Assembly: GCA_021413975.1 (NCBI GenBank)
Contig: JAIOPJ010000021.1
Coordinates: forward strand, 1 to 64,000
Source: Gemmatimonadota bacterium
GTDB lineage: Bacteria > Gemmatimonadota > Gemmatimonadetes > Gemmatimonadales > Gemmatimonadaceae
Direction: 5' to 3'
DNA: 64,000 nucleotides
The notes beneath the pieces were generated by a model that did no database searches, was not told where the DNA came from, and saw nothing but the letters and a program-made list of their open reading frames with translations. Both the position numbers and the translations under genes were made by a program. Positions 43,422 to 52,896 of this stretch are shown piece after piece (the stretch's first letter is position 1; each line of letters begins with the position of its first letter).

Positions 43422-44131
43422 CGATCGTCCTCGTCGCCTTCGTGGCGGCGACGGCGCTCGCACAGCGGCAGCGGGGCCAGATGCGGCAGGCGCAGGCCGT
43501 GCTGGTCGCGCGCGCCCATGAGGAGGAGCGCGCCTGGGTCGCGAGCGAGCTGCACGACGACGTGCTGCAACGCGTGGCGCTGGTGCGCGCGGAGATCGAG
43601 TCGCTCTGGGAAGCGTCCGAACCGCGCTCGGCCGACGCACTCGAGGACCGGCTGCGCGGCATCAACGCGGAGCTCGTCGATCTCGCGGTGGCGGTGCGCC
43701 GGATCGCGGTGCGATTGCACCCCACCGTCGTCGACCAGGTCGGGCTCGTGAGTGCCCTCCAGTCACTGGCCGACGAGGTCGAGCGCGGCAGCGACCTGGA
43801 CGTGCGCCTCACCGCCGACGGTGACACGGCGACAGTCCCGGCCGACACCGCCCGCGCGGCGTATCGGATCGCGCAGGAGTCGCTCCGGAACGCGGTGAAG
43901 CACTCGGGGGCTCGCATCGCGACGATCGGGGTGCGCGTGACCGAGCGAACGCTGTCGCTCAGCGTCCACGATGACGGTCGGGGCTTCGACACCAACGTCA
44001 AGCGCGTCGACGGACTCGGTCTGGCGAGCCTGCAGGAGCGGGCGCTCTGCGTGGGGGGCAAGGCCGAGGTGCGGTCACGCCCGGGAGCCGGTACCACGAT
44101 CGACGCCACCCTGCCCTTGCCCGTGAGATGA
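43343..44131 (+). CDS. NarL-type sensor histidine kinase
   Basis: Membrane-anchored sensor kinase of the HisKA_3 family. After one N-terminal helix comes the dimerisation/H-box segment EERAWVASELHDDVLQR (His is the phosphorylated residue). The ATP-binding part has the N-box QESLRNAVKHSG, the G1 box DDGRGFD, and GLGLASLQERA. From GTG 43343 the length is 262 residues; a TTG at 43352 is an alternative start. It overlaps the upstream membrane gene and its stop overlaps the response regulator ATG. It has no dedicated sensory domain of its own, so the upstream protein may provide one. Confidence 0.88.
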   Translation: MHRLGVPLADSTEVLWGLFLATSLSVTIVLVAFVAATALAQRQRGQMRQAQAVLVARAHEEERAWVASELHDDVLQRVALVRAEIESLWEASEPRSADALEDRLRGINAELVDLAVAVRRIAVRLHPTVVDQVGLVSALQSLADEVERGSDLDVRLTADGDTATVPADTARAAYRIAQESLRNAVKHSGARIATIGVRVTERTLSLSVHDDGRGFDTNVKRVDGLGLASLQERALCVGGKAEVRSRPGAGTTIDATLPLPVR

Positions 44132-44802
44132 CCCCTCCCCGTCTGCGTTTGGTGATCGGCGATGATCACCACCTCCTGGCCGAGTCGCTTCGCGCCGCGC
44201 TCGCGAAGAAGCATGACGTCTGCGCGGTCGCGTACAGGGCCGAGTCGATCCTGGCGGCCGTGACCACCCACCAGCCCGACGTCCTGCTCCTCGACCTCTC
44301 GCTCCCGGAGCGGAACGGGCTCGAGCTGCTGCCCGAGCTCCGGCTCGCCGCCCCGGCGACGCGCATCATCATCGTGACGATGCACGTCGACCGTGTCCTC
44401 GCCGAGACGACGCTCAAGGCCGGGGCGATGGGGTTCGTGCCGAAGGACGCGGGCCTCACGGAGCTCGGCCGCGCGATCGCGTCGGTGATGGAGGGGGAGA
44501 CCTTCATCTCGACGCGGGTGCCGAACACCACCAACCGCGTCTCGTTGCGCGCGGCGCATGCGGCCCTCGCGCTGCTGACCCCCCGTCAACAGGAGATCGT
44601 GCGCCTGATCGCCGACGGGCTCACGTCGATCGAGATCGGCAAGAAGCTGGGACTGACCATCAGCACGGTGGCCTTCCACCGCGGGAACATCCGTGCGAAG
44701 CTCGGCGTGGACTCCGCCGGCGGCCTGATGCGCTACGCCCTGCTCACTCAGGTGGACTACCAGCCGGACGCGCGCAGTCGGCGCGGACGGATGCGCGGTT
44801 AG
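44128..44802 (+). CDS. NarL/FixJ-type response regulator
   Basis: Two-domain transcription regulator of 224 residues. The receiver has the acidic pair GDDHH (12-13), phosphoacceptor Asp56 in DVLLLDLSLP and the lysine in FVPKDAG. The C-terminal LuxR-type helix-turn-helix includes LTPRQQEIVRLIADGLTS and IGKKLGLTISTVAFHRGNI. Its ATG overlaps the kinase stop (ATGA), so it is the cognate regulator. Targets cannot be read from the sequence. Confidence 0.94.
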   Translation: MTPPRLRLVIGDDHHLLAESLRAALAKKHDVCAVAYRAESILAAVTTHQPDVLLLDLSLPERNGLELLPELRLAAPATRIIIVTMHVDRVLAETTLKAGAMGFVPKDAGLTELGRAIASVMEGETFISTRVPNTTNRVSLRAAHAALALLTPRQQEIVRLIADGLTSIEIGKKLGLTISTVAFHRGNIRAKLGVDSAGGLMRYALLTQVDYQPDARSRRGRMRG

Positions 44803-44962
44803 CCAGCACGCTGGCGAGCCAGGGGTCGGGCTCGGCGTCGGTCAGGAGTCGCGATGGCCGGGCAACGAACAGGCCGATGCTGCGTACAGGGTGTGACTCG
44901 CGCATCGCGCGGGACCGGAACATCTTTCGTTCGCTCCTGGACCACACACCTCCAAGCATCCC

Positions 44963-45805
44963 ATGCCGAACCTCGCCGCGAACCACCCGCAGGTCGTCCA
45001 CTTCGCCGTCGCCCTCCTGTTCGTCGGGGTCGCCTTCCGCCTGATCTCCCTCACCGGACGCATCGCCTTCACGAAGCACGCGGCCGCCACGTTGCTGTTG
45101 CTCGGCACTGTGTCCGCGATCGTCTCGGTCCAGTCAGGCACCGACGCGCACGGCCCGGTGGAGCGGATCCCCGGCGTCCGGAACGCCGTCATCGAGCACG
45201 AGGACCTCGGCAAGGACGCCAAGAACGTCTTCCTCGTGGTCGCGGTCGCGGAACTGCTCGCCCTCGGCCTCGCCGCCGGCGCCAAGACCGGCAGCTACGC
45301 CAAGTTCGCCTATGTCGCCTCGGCGATCGTCGGCGTCTACGGCACGTTCGTCCTCTACGAAGCGGCGGAGCATGGCGGCGCGCTCGTCTACGCGTATGCC
45401 GGCGGCCCCGGTCTCCGCACGGGCGATCCGGCCGACGTGCAGCGCCTCCTCGTGGCCGGGCTCTACACGCAGTCGCAGGCGGACCGGAAGGCCGGCCGCG
45501 GCGCCGACGCCGCCCGCCTCGTGACCGAGATGTCCATGCGGCTTCCCGAGGATACCACCGTGAAGTTCCTGCACGTCGAGTCGATGATGCTCGACACCAA
45601 GGATCTCGCGGGCGCGTTGGCCACCGTGCGCGGCATCGGCGTCGATGACAAGAACGCGCGCTGGGCGTCGCGGAAGGCCTCGGTCACCGCCGACATCTTC
45701 ATCGCCATGGGCCAGCCCGACAGCGCCCGCGCGGTGCTCACGCCGGTGGTCGCCGCCTTCCCCAACAACACCCGCCTCAAGGCCAAGCTCGACTCGCTCC
45801 ATTGA
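44963..45805 (+). CDS. DUF2231-like membrane protein with helical-repeat tail
   Basis: A 280-residue protein with about four N-terminal membrane helices. The start NHPQVVHFAVALLFVGVAFR resembles DUF2231, a family of small membrane proteins linked to redox or heme-associated functions but not characterised in detail. The soluble C-terminal part, from about residue 160, has helix pairs (QADRKAGRGADAARLV, KDLAGALATVRG, PDSARAVLTPVV) like a short TPR. A GTG-start symporter gene follows 22 bases later. It lies 160 bases after the response regulator and could be part of another unit. Confidence 0.72.
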   Translation: MPNLAANHPQVVHFAVALLFVGVAFRLISLTGRIAFTKHAAATLLLLGTVSAIVSVQSGTDAHGPVERIPGVRNAVIEHEDLGKDAKNVFLVVAVAELLALGLAAGAKTGSYAKFAYVASAIVGVYGTFVLYEAAEHGGALVYAYAGGPGLRTGDPADVQRLLVAGLYTQSQADRKAGRGADAARLVTEMSMRLPEDTTVKFLHVESMMLDTKDLAGALATVRGIGVDDKNARWASRKASVTADIFIAMGQPDSARAVLTPVVAAFPNNTRLKAKLDSLH

Positions 45806-45827
45806 TGTCCCGCACGGAGACCGCTCC

Positions 45828-47078
45828 GTGCTGAAGAGTCCCTCGCTGCGGGTGCTCCTCGCGCTCGCGGCAGGGCTGGGGGTCGGCATGACGCTGGCGG
45901 CCCTCGAGAGCCCCTCGTTGTCGTTCGTCCTGCCCCTTGCGGACGTCGTCGGGACGCTCTGGACGAACGCCATCCGCATGACGGTGATCCCGCTCGTCGC
46001 AGCCCTCACCGTCGCCTCGGTCGCGTCGACCGGTGGCTCGGCCGAACTGCGAGCGGCCGGTCTCCGCGCACTCGGTGTCTTCGTCGTGCTGCTCGTGGGG
46101 GGTGGCCTGCTGGCGCTCCTGATCGGTCGGGCGTCCTTCGCGGGCTTCACGCTCGCTCCGGAGGTCGCCGAGCGCCTCCGGGGCTCCGTCGCGGCCGTGG
46201 CCGCCGCGCCCGTGGTGCCGACGCTGTCGCAGCGGCTCATCGAGATGGTGCCGTCCAATCCGGTCAAGTCGGCGGTCGATGGGGCGCTCCTGCCGCTGGT
46301 GGTCTTCTCGCTCGCTCTCGGGTTCGCCCTGAAACAGGTCACGCCCGAGCGTCGCGCCCCCGTGGTGGATGCCTGCCGCGGTGTCTCCGATGCGATGCTC
46401 GTGGTGGTCGGGTGGGTCGTGGCCGCGGCGCCGATCGGCGTCCTCGGTCTCACCGTCGCCCTCGGCGCCCGCCTGGGCGTCGCGTCGATCGGCAAGCTGG
46501 CCCACTACATCGTGACCCTCTCGGTCGTGCTCTTCGTGTTCACGCTGCTGCTCTACCCGGTGGTCGTGCTGATCGGACGCATGCCGTTCCGCCGGTTCCT
46601 CGCGGCCGCCGCACCGGCTCAGGCACTCGCGGCGGGGTCGCGCTCCTCGCTCGCCGCGCTCCCGGTCATGATCTCGGCCGCCCGGGAGAAGCTCGGATTG
46701 GGAGAGGCGGCGAGCGGCTTCGTGCTCCCGCTGGCGGTGTCGATCTTCCGCGTGAACGTTCCCATGGCGTGGGTCGTGGGCGTGATCTTCCTCGGCAAGC
46801 TCTACGGCGTGCCCATCGGCGATGGCGCGCTGGTCACGTTGATCGTCACCTCCACCCTGCTCAGCTTCAGCGTCCCCGGCATCCCCTCGGGGAGTCTCTT
46901 CCTCCTGGCTCCGGTGCTGGTCGACATGGGCCTGCCGGCCGAGGGGGTGGGGATCCTGATCGCGGTCGACGTCCTGCCGGACGTGTTCAAGACGACGGCG
47001 AACGTGACGGCCCACCTCACCGCGGCGATCCTCTCCGCGCCTCGGACTCCCTCAGCGCTCGATCCCGCAAGACCGTAG
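45828..47078 (+). CDS. Dicarboxylate/amino-acid:cation symporter (SDF family)
   Basis: Secondary transporter of the sodium:dicarboxylate symporter family. The 416-residue protein starts at GTG 45828 and has about eight helices plus hairpins. Family features are the Ser-rich hairpin AGSRSSLAALPV (about residues 268-279), the late hairpin with GIPSGS near 350, and a DVLPDVFKTTANV segment that carries the Asn of the substrate/Na+ site. The substrate (glutamate, aspartate or C4-dicarboxylate) cannot be decided. It starts 22 bases after the DUF2231 gene. Confidence 0.9.
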   Translation: MLKSPSLRVLLALAAGLGVGMTLAALESPSLSFVLPLADVVGTLWTNAIRMTVIPLVAALTVASVASTGGSAELRAAGLRALGVFVVLLVGGGLLALLIGRASFAGFTLAPEVAERLRGSVAAVAAAPVVPTLSQRLIEMVPSNPVKSAVDGALLPLVVFSLALGFALKQVTPERRAPVVDACRGVSDAMLVVVGWVVAAAPIGVLGLTVALGARLGVASIGKLAHYIVTLSVVLFVFTLLLYPVVVLIGRMPFRRFLAAAAPAQALAAGSRSSLAALPVMISAAREKLGLGEAASGFVLPLAVSIFRVNVPMAWVVGVIFLGKLYGVPIGDGALVTLIVTSTLLSFSVPGIPSGSLFLLAPVLVDMGLPAEGVGILIAVDVLPDVFKTTANVTAHLTAAILSAPRTPSALDPARP

Positions 47079-47136
47079 TGCGTCGATTCACCGCGTCCAC
47101 CGTGGGCGCCCAGCGACACCTCAGCAGAGGCATCAG

Positions 47137-49719
47137 ATGACCTGGTCACGCTCGCTCCTCGTTCTTGCCGGCACGGCGGCCCTCGCCGCGTGCGCGGCCA
47201 CGCCGGCCGCCGCGCCGACGCCGGCGCCGCAACCCGTCGCCACTCCTTCGGCGACCGCAGCCGCACCGGGCACTCCGACCACGCCGACCACGCCCGGCGG
47301 CGGCGCTCCCGGCGCGCAGGGCGCACCTGGCAACGGTCAGGGTGGCCCCGGTGGCGGCCAGGGCGCCGCGCCGGCGCCGCGGCCGTACCGCAGCGTCATC
47401 ACCGACCGCGCCGTCACGCAGAACGGCCTGTTCAAGGTGCATCGCGTGGGCGAGCAACTCTTCTTCGAGATCCCGTCGCAGGCCCTGAACAAGGAGATGC
47501 TGCTCATCTCGCGTCCGGTGGAGAGCACGCTGCAGAACCCGGCCGGGTTCTTCGGCGGCGGCATGCGGCAGATCGTGCAGTGGGAGCGGATGGGGAACCG
47601 GATCGTCCTGCGCGCCAAGGAACATGACCTGATGGCCGACTCCACGTCGGCGATCTGGCGCGTGGTCTCGGGCTTCCGGAAGGGCCCGGTGCTCTCGGCG
47701 TTCAACGTCGCGGCCTACGGCGCCGACAGCGCGGCCGTGGTGGACGTGACGGAGCTCTTCCTGAGCAACATCCCCGAGCTCGCGCCCCTCACGGGCATCC
47801 AGCGCAACAAGAGCTGGGTGGAACGCACCTGGGCGTTCCCGGACAACCTGAACATCGAGGTGACACAGACCGGTCTCGGGGCCGCCGCACCCGCCGGCCC
47901 CACGCCGTTCGGGGCCGCAGGCGCCGCCCAGCCGCGATCGCAGACGGCGCGCGTGCAGTTCTCCATGCTCAAGCTCCCCGACCAGCCGATGATGCCGCGC
48001 TGGGAGGATGAGCGCGTGGGGTACATCTCGAGCAGCTGGTACGACATGTCGCGCGCGGTGCACAAGGCCGAGTCGAAGAGCTTCATCCACCGCTTCAAGC
48101 TCGTGAAGAAGGATCCCACCGCCGCGGTCTCCGATCCGGTGGAGCCGATCATCTACTGGATCGACCCGGCCACGCCCGACTGGATCAAGCCCTGGATCGT
48201 GAGCGGCGTGAACGCCTGGCAGGACGCCTTCCGCAAGGCCGGATTCAGCAACGCGATCTTCGGACGCGTCGCGCCCACGCCGGAGCAGGACCCGAACTTC
48301 TCGCTCTACGATGCGCGCAACTCGGTCATCTACTGGCGGCCGAGCACCGTCGCCAACGCGACCGGTGGCCAGATCGTGGACCCGCGCTCGGGCCAGATCC
48401 TCAAGGGCGAAGTGAACATGTACCACAACATCATGGAGCTCCAGAAGAACTGGTACTTCATCCAGGCCTCGCCGCTCGACGCGCGGGCGCAGAAGCTGCC
48501 GCTCCCCGACTCGCTCATGGGCCGGCTCGTCGAGTACGTGGTCACGCACGAGATCGGCCACTCGATCGGCTTCCCGCACAACATGAAGTCGTCGGCGCAG
48601 TACCCGGTGGACTCGATCCGCTCGGCGGCCTTCCTCGCGCGCATGCGCGGGCATGTGGCGACGCTCATGGACTACTCGCGCTTCAACTACGTCGCGCAGC
48701 CCGAGGACAACATCCCGCCGCACCTGCTCATCCCGCAGATCGGCCCGTATGACGACTTCGCCGTGCACTGGGGCTATGCGCCGATCCCGGGCGCACGCAC
48801 GCCCGACGCGGAGAAGGCCACGCTCGACCAGTGGGCGCGCGAGCAGGACAAGTTCCCCTGGCTCCGCTTCTCCACGCCCGATGCCGAGGGCGATCCCGAG
48901 GACCAGACCGAGGCCGTCGGCGACGCCGACGCGGTGAAGGCGACCACACTCGGCATGCGCAACCTCGAGCGCGTCATGAACTCGATGCTCCGCGTGGCCG
49001 AGGTGCCGGGCGAGAACTACGACGAACTCGAGACGCTCTACGGCGAGGCCGTGGGCCAGTGGGGCCGCTACATGGGGCATGTGGGCTCGATCGTCGGCGG
49101 TGCGTACACGCAGGAGCGGTACGGCACCGGCGCGCGCTTCCGTCCGCTCGAGCGGGCGCGGCAGCAGGAAGCCGTCCGCTATCTCAACGCGACGGCCTTC
49201 CAGGTGCCGCCGATGTTCCTCAACGAGTCGATCCTCCGCCGGATCGAGAACGCGGGCGCCGTGGAGCGCTTCCGCGCGCGACAGACGGCCGTCCTGAACT
49301 CGTTGCTCGGTCAGGCGAGGCTCAACCGGTTGATCGAGTTCGAAGCACTCGCGACCAATCCGCGCGACGCCTACACGCTCTCCGACCTCATGGGGGACCT
49401 GCGGGCCGGGATCTTCGGCGAGCTCACGCAGAGCAGCGTGCGCGTGAACGTCTACCGGCGCAACCTGCAGCGCGCGTTCGTCGCGGCGGCGGATGCGCGG
49501 CTCAATCCGGTCGCCGGTGGTGCGGCTCCGGCGGGCTTCGGTGCCCCCGCGCCGACCACGCCGGCCGGCAGCGACGTGCGCGCGGCGATGCGCGCGGCGT
49601 TGCAGGACCTCGATGCATTGGCGGCGCAGGCGCTCCCCAAGGCCGGCGATGCCATGACGCGCGTCCACCTGCGTGACCTGCGCACGGAGATCGCGAGGGT
49701 GCTCGACGCGAAGCGGTGA
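47137..49719 (+). CDS. Zinc-dependent metalloprotease, lipoprotein (DUF5117-type)
   Basis: Extracytoplasmic protease of 860 residues. The lipobox LAAC puts the lipidated Cys at 19. A low-complexity Pro/Thr/Gly linker follows to about residue 85. The zinc site HEIGH lies at 471-475, extended to GFPHNMKSS (third ligand downstream), in a DUF5117/DUF4953-type catalytic domain. The C-terminal part, residues about 640-860, is helical and ends in a charged tail. ATG 47137 has AGAGG upstream. It is common in Gemmatimonadota-like genomes, often in several copies. Predicted to be anchored in the envelope. Confidence 0.92.
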   Translation: MTWSRSLLVLAGTAALAACAATPAAAPTPAPQPVATPSATAAAPGTPTTPTTPGGGAPGAQGAPGNGQGGPGGGQGAAPAPRPYRSVITDRAVTQNGLFKVHRVGEQLFFEIPSQALNKEMLLISRPVESTLQNPAGFFGGGMRQIVQWERMGNRIVLRAKEHDLMADSTSAIWRVVSGFRKGPVLSAFNVAAYGADSAAVVDVTELFLSNIPELAPLTGIQRNKSWVERTWAFPDNLNIEVTQTGLGAAAPAGPTPFGAAGAAQPRSQTARVQFSMLKLPDQPMMPRWEDERVGYISSSWYDMSRAVHKAESKSFIHRFKLVKKDPTAAVSDPVEPIIYWIDPATPDWIKPWIVSGVNAWQDAFRKAGFSNAIFGRVAPTPEQDPNFSLYDARNSVIYWRPSTVANATGGQIVDPRSGQILKGEVNMYHNIMELQKNWYFIQASPLDARAQKLPLPDSLMGRLVEYVVTHEIGHSIGFPHNMKSSAQYPVDSIRSAAFLARMRGHVATLMDYSRFNYVAQPEDNIPPHLLIPQIGPYDDFAVHWGYAPIPGARTPDAEKATLDQWAREQDKFPWLRFSTPDAEGDPEDQTEAVGDADAVKATTLGMRNLERVMNSMLRVAEVPGENYDELETLYGEAVGQWGRYMGHVGSIVGGAYTQERYGTGARFRPLERARQQEAVRYLNATAFQVPPMFLNESILRRIENAGAVERFRARQTAVLNSLLGQARLNRLIEFEALATNPRDAYTLSDLMGDLRAGIFGELTQSSVRVNVYRRNLQRAFVAAADARLNPVAGGAAPAGFGAPAPTTPAGSDVRAAMRAALQDLDALAAQALPKAGDAMTRVHLRDLRTEIARVLDAKR

Positions 49720-49752
49720 TCCGCTTGGTGTGAAGTGCGATAGGCCACTGCG

Positions 49753-49830
49753 TTCACCACAGAGGCACCGAGGACACAGAGAACGGCAGGCGCCCGTTGT
49801 TCTCTGTGTCCTCGGTGCCTCTGTGGTGAA
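49753..49830. repeat. Palindromic intergenic repeat, copy 3
   Basis: Arms 49753-49784 and 49799-49830 are perfect inverted copies of 32 bases with a 14-base spacer. The core reads TTCACCACAGAGGCACCGAG. It sits between two convergent genes, the metalloprotease and the cyanophycinase-like gene, and could end both transcripts. The arms match copies 1 and 2 except for C-to-A changes after CACCAC and after the third CAC, plus a few others. Confidence 0.9.
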
Positions 49831-49881
49831 TGCGGTTTCCGATCGTGAGCGACCGCGACGCTCGCGAATGCGCGCAGTCCG

Positions 49882-50781
49882 TCAACGCGGCAACGTCTTC
49901 TCCAGCACCGCTGTCCCGGTCCGAGGATCGAACGTGGCCCCCGCCGGCAGCACATGCATGCGCAGGCCGGTGGCACCGAGCACCTGCCCCGCCGGCGTCA
50001 CGACGGCTTGCCGCGCGTCATATACCGTCACGACACTCGCGCCGCGCACGCTCCACGTGCCGTCGGCGTGCACGACGAGCGCCGTCGATTCGTCGATCCC
50101 TGCCCCGAGGTGCGGCTCCCGCTCGAGCACGAGGCTGATCAATCGATTGTGACGCTTGCGGCGCAGGAAGTGCTGGTCGATGATCACGTCGTCGATCAGG
50201 CCGAAGCCGGTCGTCGTGATCGTGTTGTCGCGGGCGATGGTCACCCAGGAGAGCGTGGTGTCGGGCCGCGTGCCACCCGGTGCGCGCTCGTCGCCCGTGA
50301 GCATCACCGCGGACATCACCGCCGCGCCGGCCGAGGTGCCGCCGACGACCGCACCGGCGGCATAGCGCGCATGGATCGCCCGCTCGGTGGGCGTGCCGCG
50401 GAGCACGTCGGCGAGTCGCACCTGGTCCCCGCCGCCGAACCAGATGCCGGTCACGCCGTCGAGCAGGTGCGCGACCGAATCGGTCAGCGCCTGCTCACGC
50501 GTGACCCAGACGTTGCGGGCCTCGGCGCCGAGGGCGCGGAGATCCACCGCCTTCTCCTCGCCTCCGGAGAGCCCCGACTCGCTGGCCATGGCGAAGACGA
50601 CGATCCGCGCCTTGCCGCGCCCGCCGGCGAGGTCCACGAATTCCTGCACCAGGGCCGGAGGCTGCGGTCCCCCACCGACGATGTACAGTGTGCCGCGACG
50701 GACCGCGGGCGCCTGTGCATCGCTCGCTGACGCGGCGAAGGTGATGGCGACGAGGACTGCGGCGAAGAGAGAACGGTTCAT
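49882..50781 (-). CDS. Cyanophycinase-like serine peptidase (S51)
   Basis: Secreted member of peptidase family S51. Of 299 residues, the first 23 are a signal peptide ending near SDAQA. The family motifs are GGGP near 36, GGGDQ at 116-120, and the nucleophile GGTSAGAAV with Ser150. The cyanophycinase and dipeptidase E subgroups share these. With a signal peptide and no cyanophycin synthase in view, it may cleave other Asp-containing peptides outside the cytoplasm. ATG 50781 overlaps the stop of the DUF2339 gene, so the two are coupled. Confidence 0.88.
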   Translation of the reverse strand: MNRSLFAAVLVAITFAASASDAQAPAVRRGTLYIVGGGPQPPALVQEFVDLAGGRGKARIVVFAMASESGLSGGEEKAVDLRALGAEARNVWVTREQALTDSVAHLLDGVTGIWFGGGDQVRLADVLRGTPTERAIHARYAAGAVVGGTSAGAAVMSAVMLTGDERAPGGTRPDTTLSWVTIARDNTITTTGFGLIDDVIIDQHFLRRKRHNRLISLVLEREPHLGAGIDESTALVVHADGTWSVRGASVVTVYDARQAVVTPAGQVLGATGLRMHVLPAGATFDPRTGTAVLEKTLPR

Positions 50782-52703
50782 GCGTCCGAGGCCACGGTAG
50801 GTGCCCCTCCACGGTAGAGATAGCCGACACCCAACAGGAACGCACCCACCACCAGGTAGCTGCCGACGCGCAGGCCGATGCGGTCGAAGTCACTCGACTC
50901 CAGCACGACCTTCACCGCCGCGTAGAGCGAGAGCACGAGACCGGCCTGCCGCAGCCCGCTCACGCCGCGCGATCGGCCGAGCAGGATCGTGCCGACGCCC
51001 GTGACGGCGTAGTAGGAGATCAGGAGGAAGGTCGCGATGTCGGACGAGAAGGCGCCGGCGAGCTCCTGCCGCGCCCAGAGGAAGGCCGCCACCGGGCCGA
51101 GGAGGCGCAGCGCGGTGAGGGTCTCGGGCGCGCTCCACGGTCCCTGCTTCACGTCCGGTGCGCCGAGCGTTCGCGGTACCAGCCACGACTGCAGCGCGTA
51201 CCCGATGACGACGACAGCCGCCGCCAGCGACACGTCATTGAGGAACGGCGTGTACGACCAGTGCGCCCGATGGTCATAGAGCATGACGGCCCGCAGCGTC
51301 GCGAGGCCGAGCCCGAGCAGGATCGGCAGCAGGAGCGACGGTCCGCGTTCGCGTTCGAGCGTGAAGACGCCGGCGAGCGCGACGAACGCGAACGCCACGA
51401 TGCGGGCGAGCTCCCGATCATGGAACAGGGCGACGCTCGCGACGACCGCCGCCGTGAGGATCACGGTGAGGTGTCGCGCGCGATGCGAGGCGTCGTCGAT
51501 GAACAGGAAGACGGCCGTGAGGGCGGCCCATGCGCCGGCGATCCATGCACCTTGGGGAAGGTCGATCTGGCCGCGCACCAGTACGGCGCTGCCCAGGAGG
51601 AGCAGCGGCAACCCCACCACCTCGTACCAGGTGTCCGGGCCCTCATCCGCCGCCGCCGTGCGACGACGCAGCGCGTGAGCGGTGACCGTGCCGAAGAGCG
51701 CGTAGGCCACGGCGGTCCACGGGGGCGTATGCACCCCGCTGTCGCCCATGAGGATCGCGAGTGCGAGCAGCGAGAGCAGGCTCTTGACCAGCCCGCGACG
51801 CACCTCGCGGGCGCCAAGGGTGAGCCCGACCAGTGAGAGCACGAGCGCGAGCGCGGCCGGCCAGAAGTGGCTGTTGGCCGACATCTCCGACGTCCGCCAG
51901 AGCACACCGGTGGTCATGTACCAGCCGGCGAACAACGGGAGGAGCTGTCGTGCCGCACGCCAGTCGGGATCCCGGAGTGCCACGATCGCGGCCGCCAGCA
52001 CGGCCCCGCCGAAGACGAGCAACTGCCCCACGCTGCCCTCCCCGGTGGAGGTCACGAACGGGGCGAGGAGCGCGCCACCCAGGCCCAGGCAGAAGAGGAA
52101 CTCCTCGCCCTCGCGCAGCGCGAGCGCAGCGAGCGCGAGGCTCGCCGCGGCGGCGACGGTGAGCGCGAAGGCCGGCGCCACGATCCCCAAGCCAGGCCCC
52201 GCGGCCCACGCGTCGAGGTGGACGATGGCGAGTGCGATCGCCAAGAGCGCGTTCCCGTAGCGCGCACTGCGTCGAGCGCGCATCCAGAGGCCAAGCGCGG
52301 TGAGCGCCAGCGCGGCGACCGCCCCCAGGGCGACGCGCACCTCGGGGCCGAGCAGTCCGCGGGTGATCGCCCACTGCAGGAAGACGCCGAGGCCGAGGAG
52401 GATCGAGAGCGTCGCGACCACCACGGTGCCGTAGCGGCCGACGAGCTGTTCCAGGTCGCCGGAGGCAGACGCCTGGGACCGCGACGTGCGAGCAGGGCCG
52501 ACGGCGCGTGGAAGTGGCTCCGGCCTGATCACCACGGGATCCCGGGGCGTCGCTGGGATCACGGGATCCAGAGCCGGGGGCGGCGTTCCCCGCAACGACG
52601 CGACCTCGTTCCGCAGCCGCTCCAGATCGGCCACCAACGTCCGAACGACCACCTCGAGCGCCTCGATCCGCCGCTTCTCCGATCCTGACTGCTCGTCGCT
52701 CAT
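50778..52703 (-). CDS. DUF2339 membrane protein
   Basis: Large polytopic membrane protein of 641 residues with about 20 hydrophobic segments and a DUF2339 layout. The N-terminal 30 residues form a coiled-coil-like segment (LEVVVRTLVADLERLRNEVASL, shown here as LEVVVRTLVADL then ERLRNEVASL). A Pro-rich linker and GDLEQLVGRYGTVVVATLSI follow. ATG 52703 was chosen over the GTG at 52712. The family function is unknown; members are found in many bacteria. Its stop overlaps the start of the cyanophycinase-like gene. Confidence 0.85.
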   Translation of the reverse strand: MSDEQSGSEKRRIEALEVVVRTLVADLERLRNEVASLRGTPPPALDPVIPATPRDPVVIRPEPLPRAVGPARTSRSQASASGDLEQLVGRYGTVVVATLSILLGLGVFLQWAITRGLLGPEVRVALGAVAALALTALGLWMRARRSARYGNALLAIALAIVHLDAWAAGPGLGIVAPAFALTVAAAASLALAALALREGEEFLFCLGLGGALLAPFVTSTGEGSVGQLLVFGGAVLAAAIVALRDPDWRAARQLLPLFAGWYMTTGVLWRTSEMSANSHFWPAALALVLSLVGLTLGAREVRRGLVKSLLSLLALAILMGDSGVHTPPWTAVAYALFGTVTAHALRRRTAAADEGPDTWYEVVGLPLLLLGSAVLVRGQIDLPQGAWIAGAWAALTAVFLFIDDASHRARHLTVILTAAVVASVALFHDRELARIVAFAFVALAGVFTLERERGPSLLLPILLGLGLATLRAVMLYDHRAHWSYTPFLNDVSLAAAVVVIGYALQSWLVPRTLGAPDVKQGPWSAPETLTALRLLGPVAAFLWARQELAGAFSSDIATFLLISYYAVTGVGTILLGRSRGVSGLRQAGLVLSLYAAVKVVLESSDFDRIGLRVGSYLVVGAFLLGVGYLYRGGAPTVASDA

Positions 52704-52896
52704 CGCCGGCACGGGGTTTGGGGTGTGCGTCCAGACCGAATTTGGGGGGCGGCGCCAAGGGACGCCATCGGACGACCCGACCGACCCTCGCCCCTGTCCG
52801 GACGCCCCTCACACGGGACCAGCGATTCCACACCTTGCCGCCCCGCGAGCCTTTAGCGACACTTGCAAGAACCTCTGATCGGGGAACCCTCGGCAC

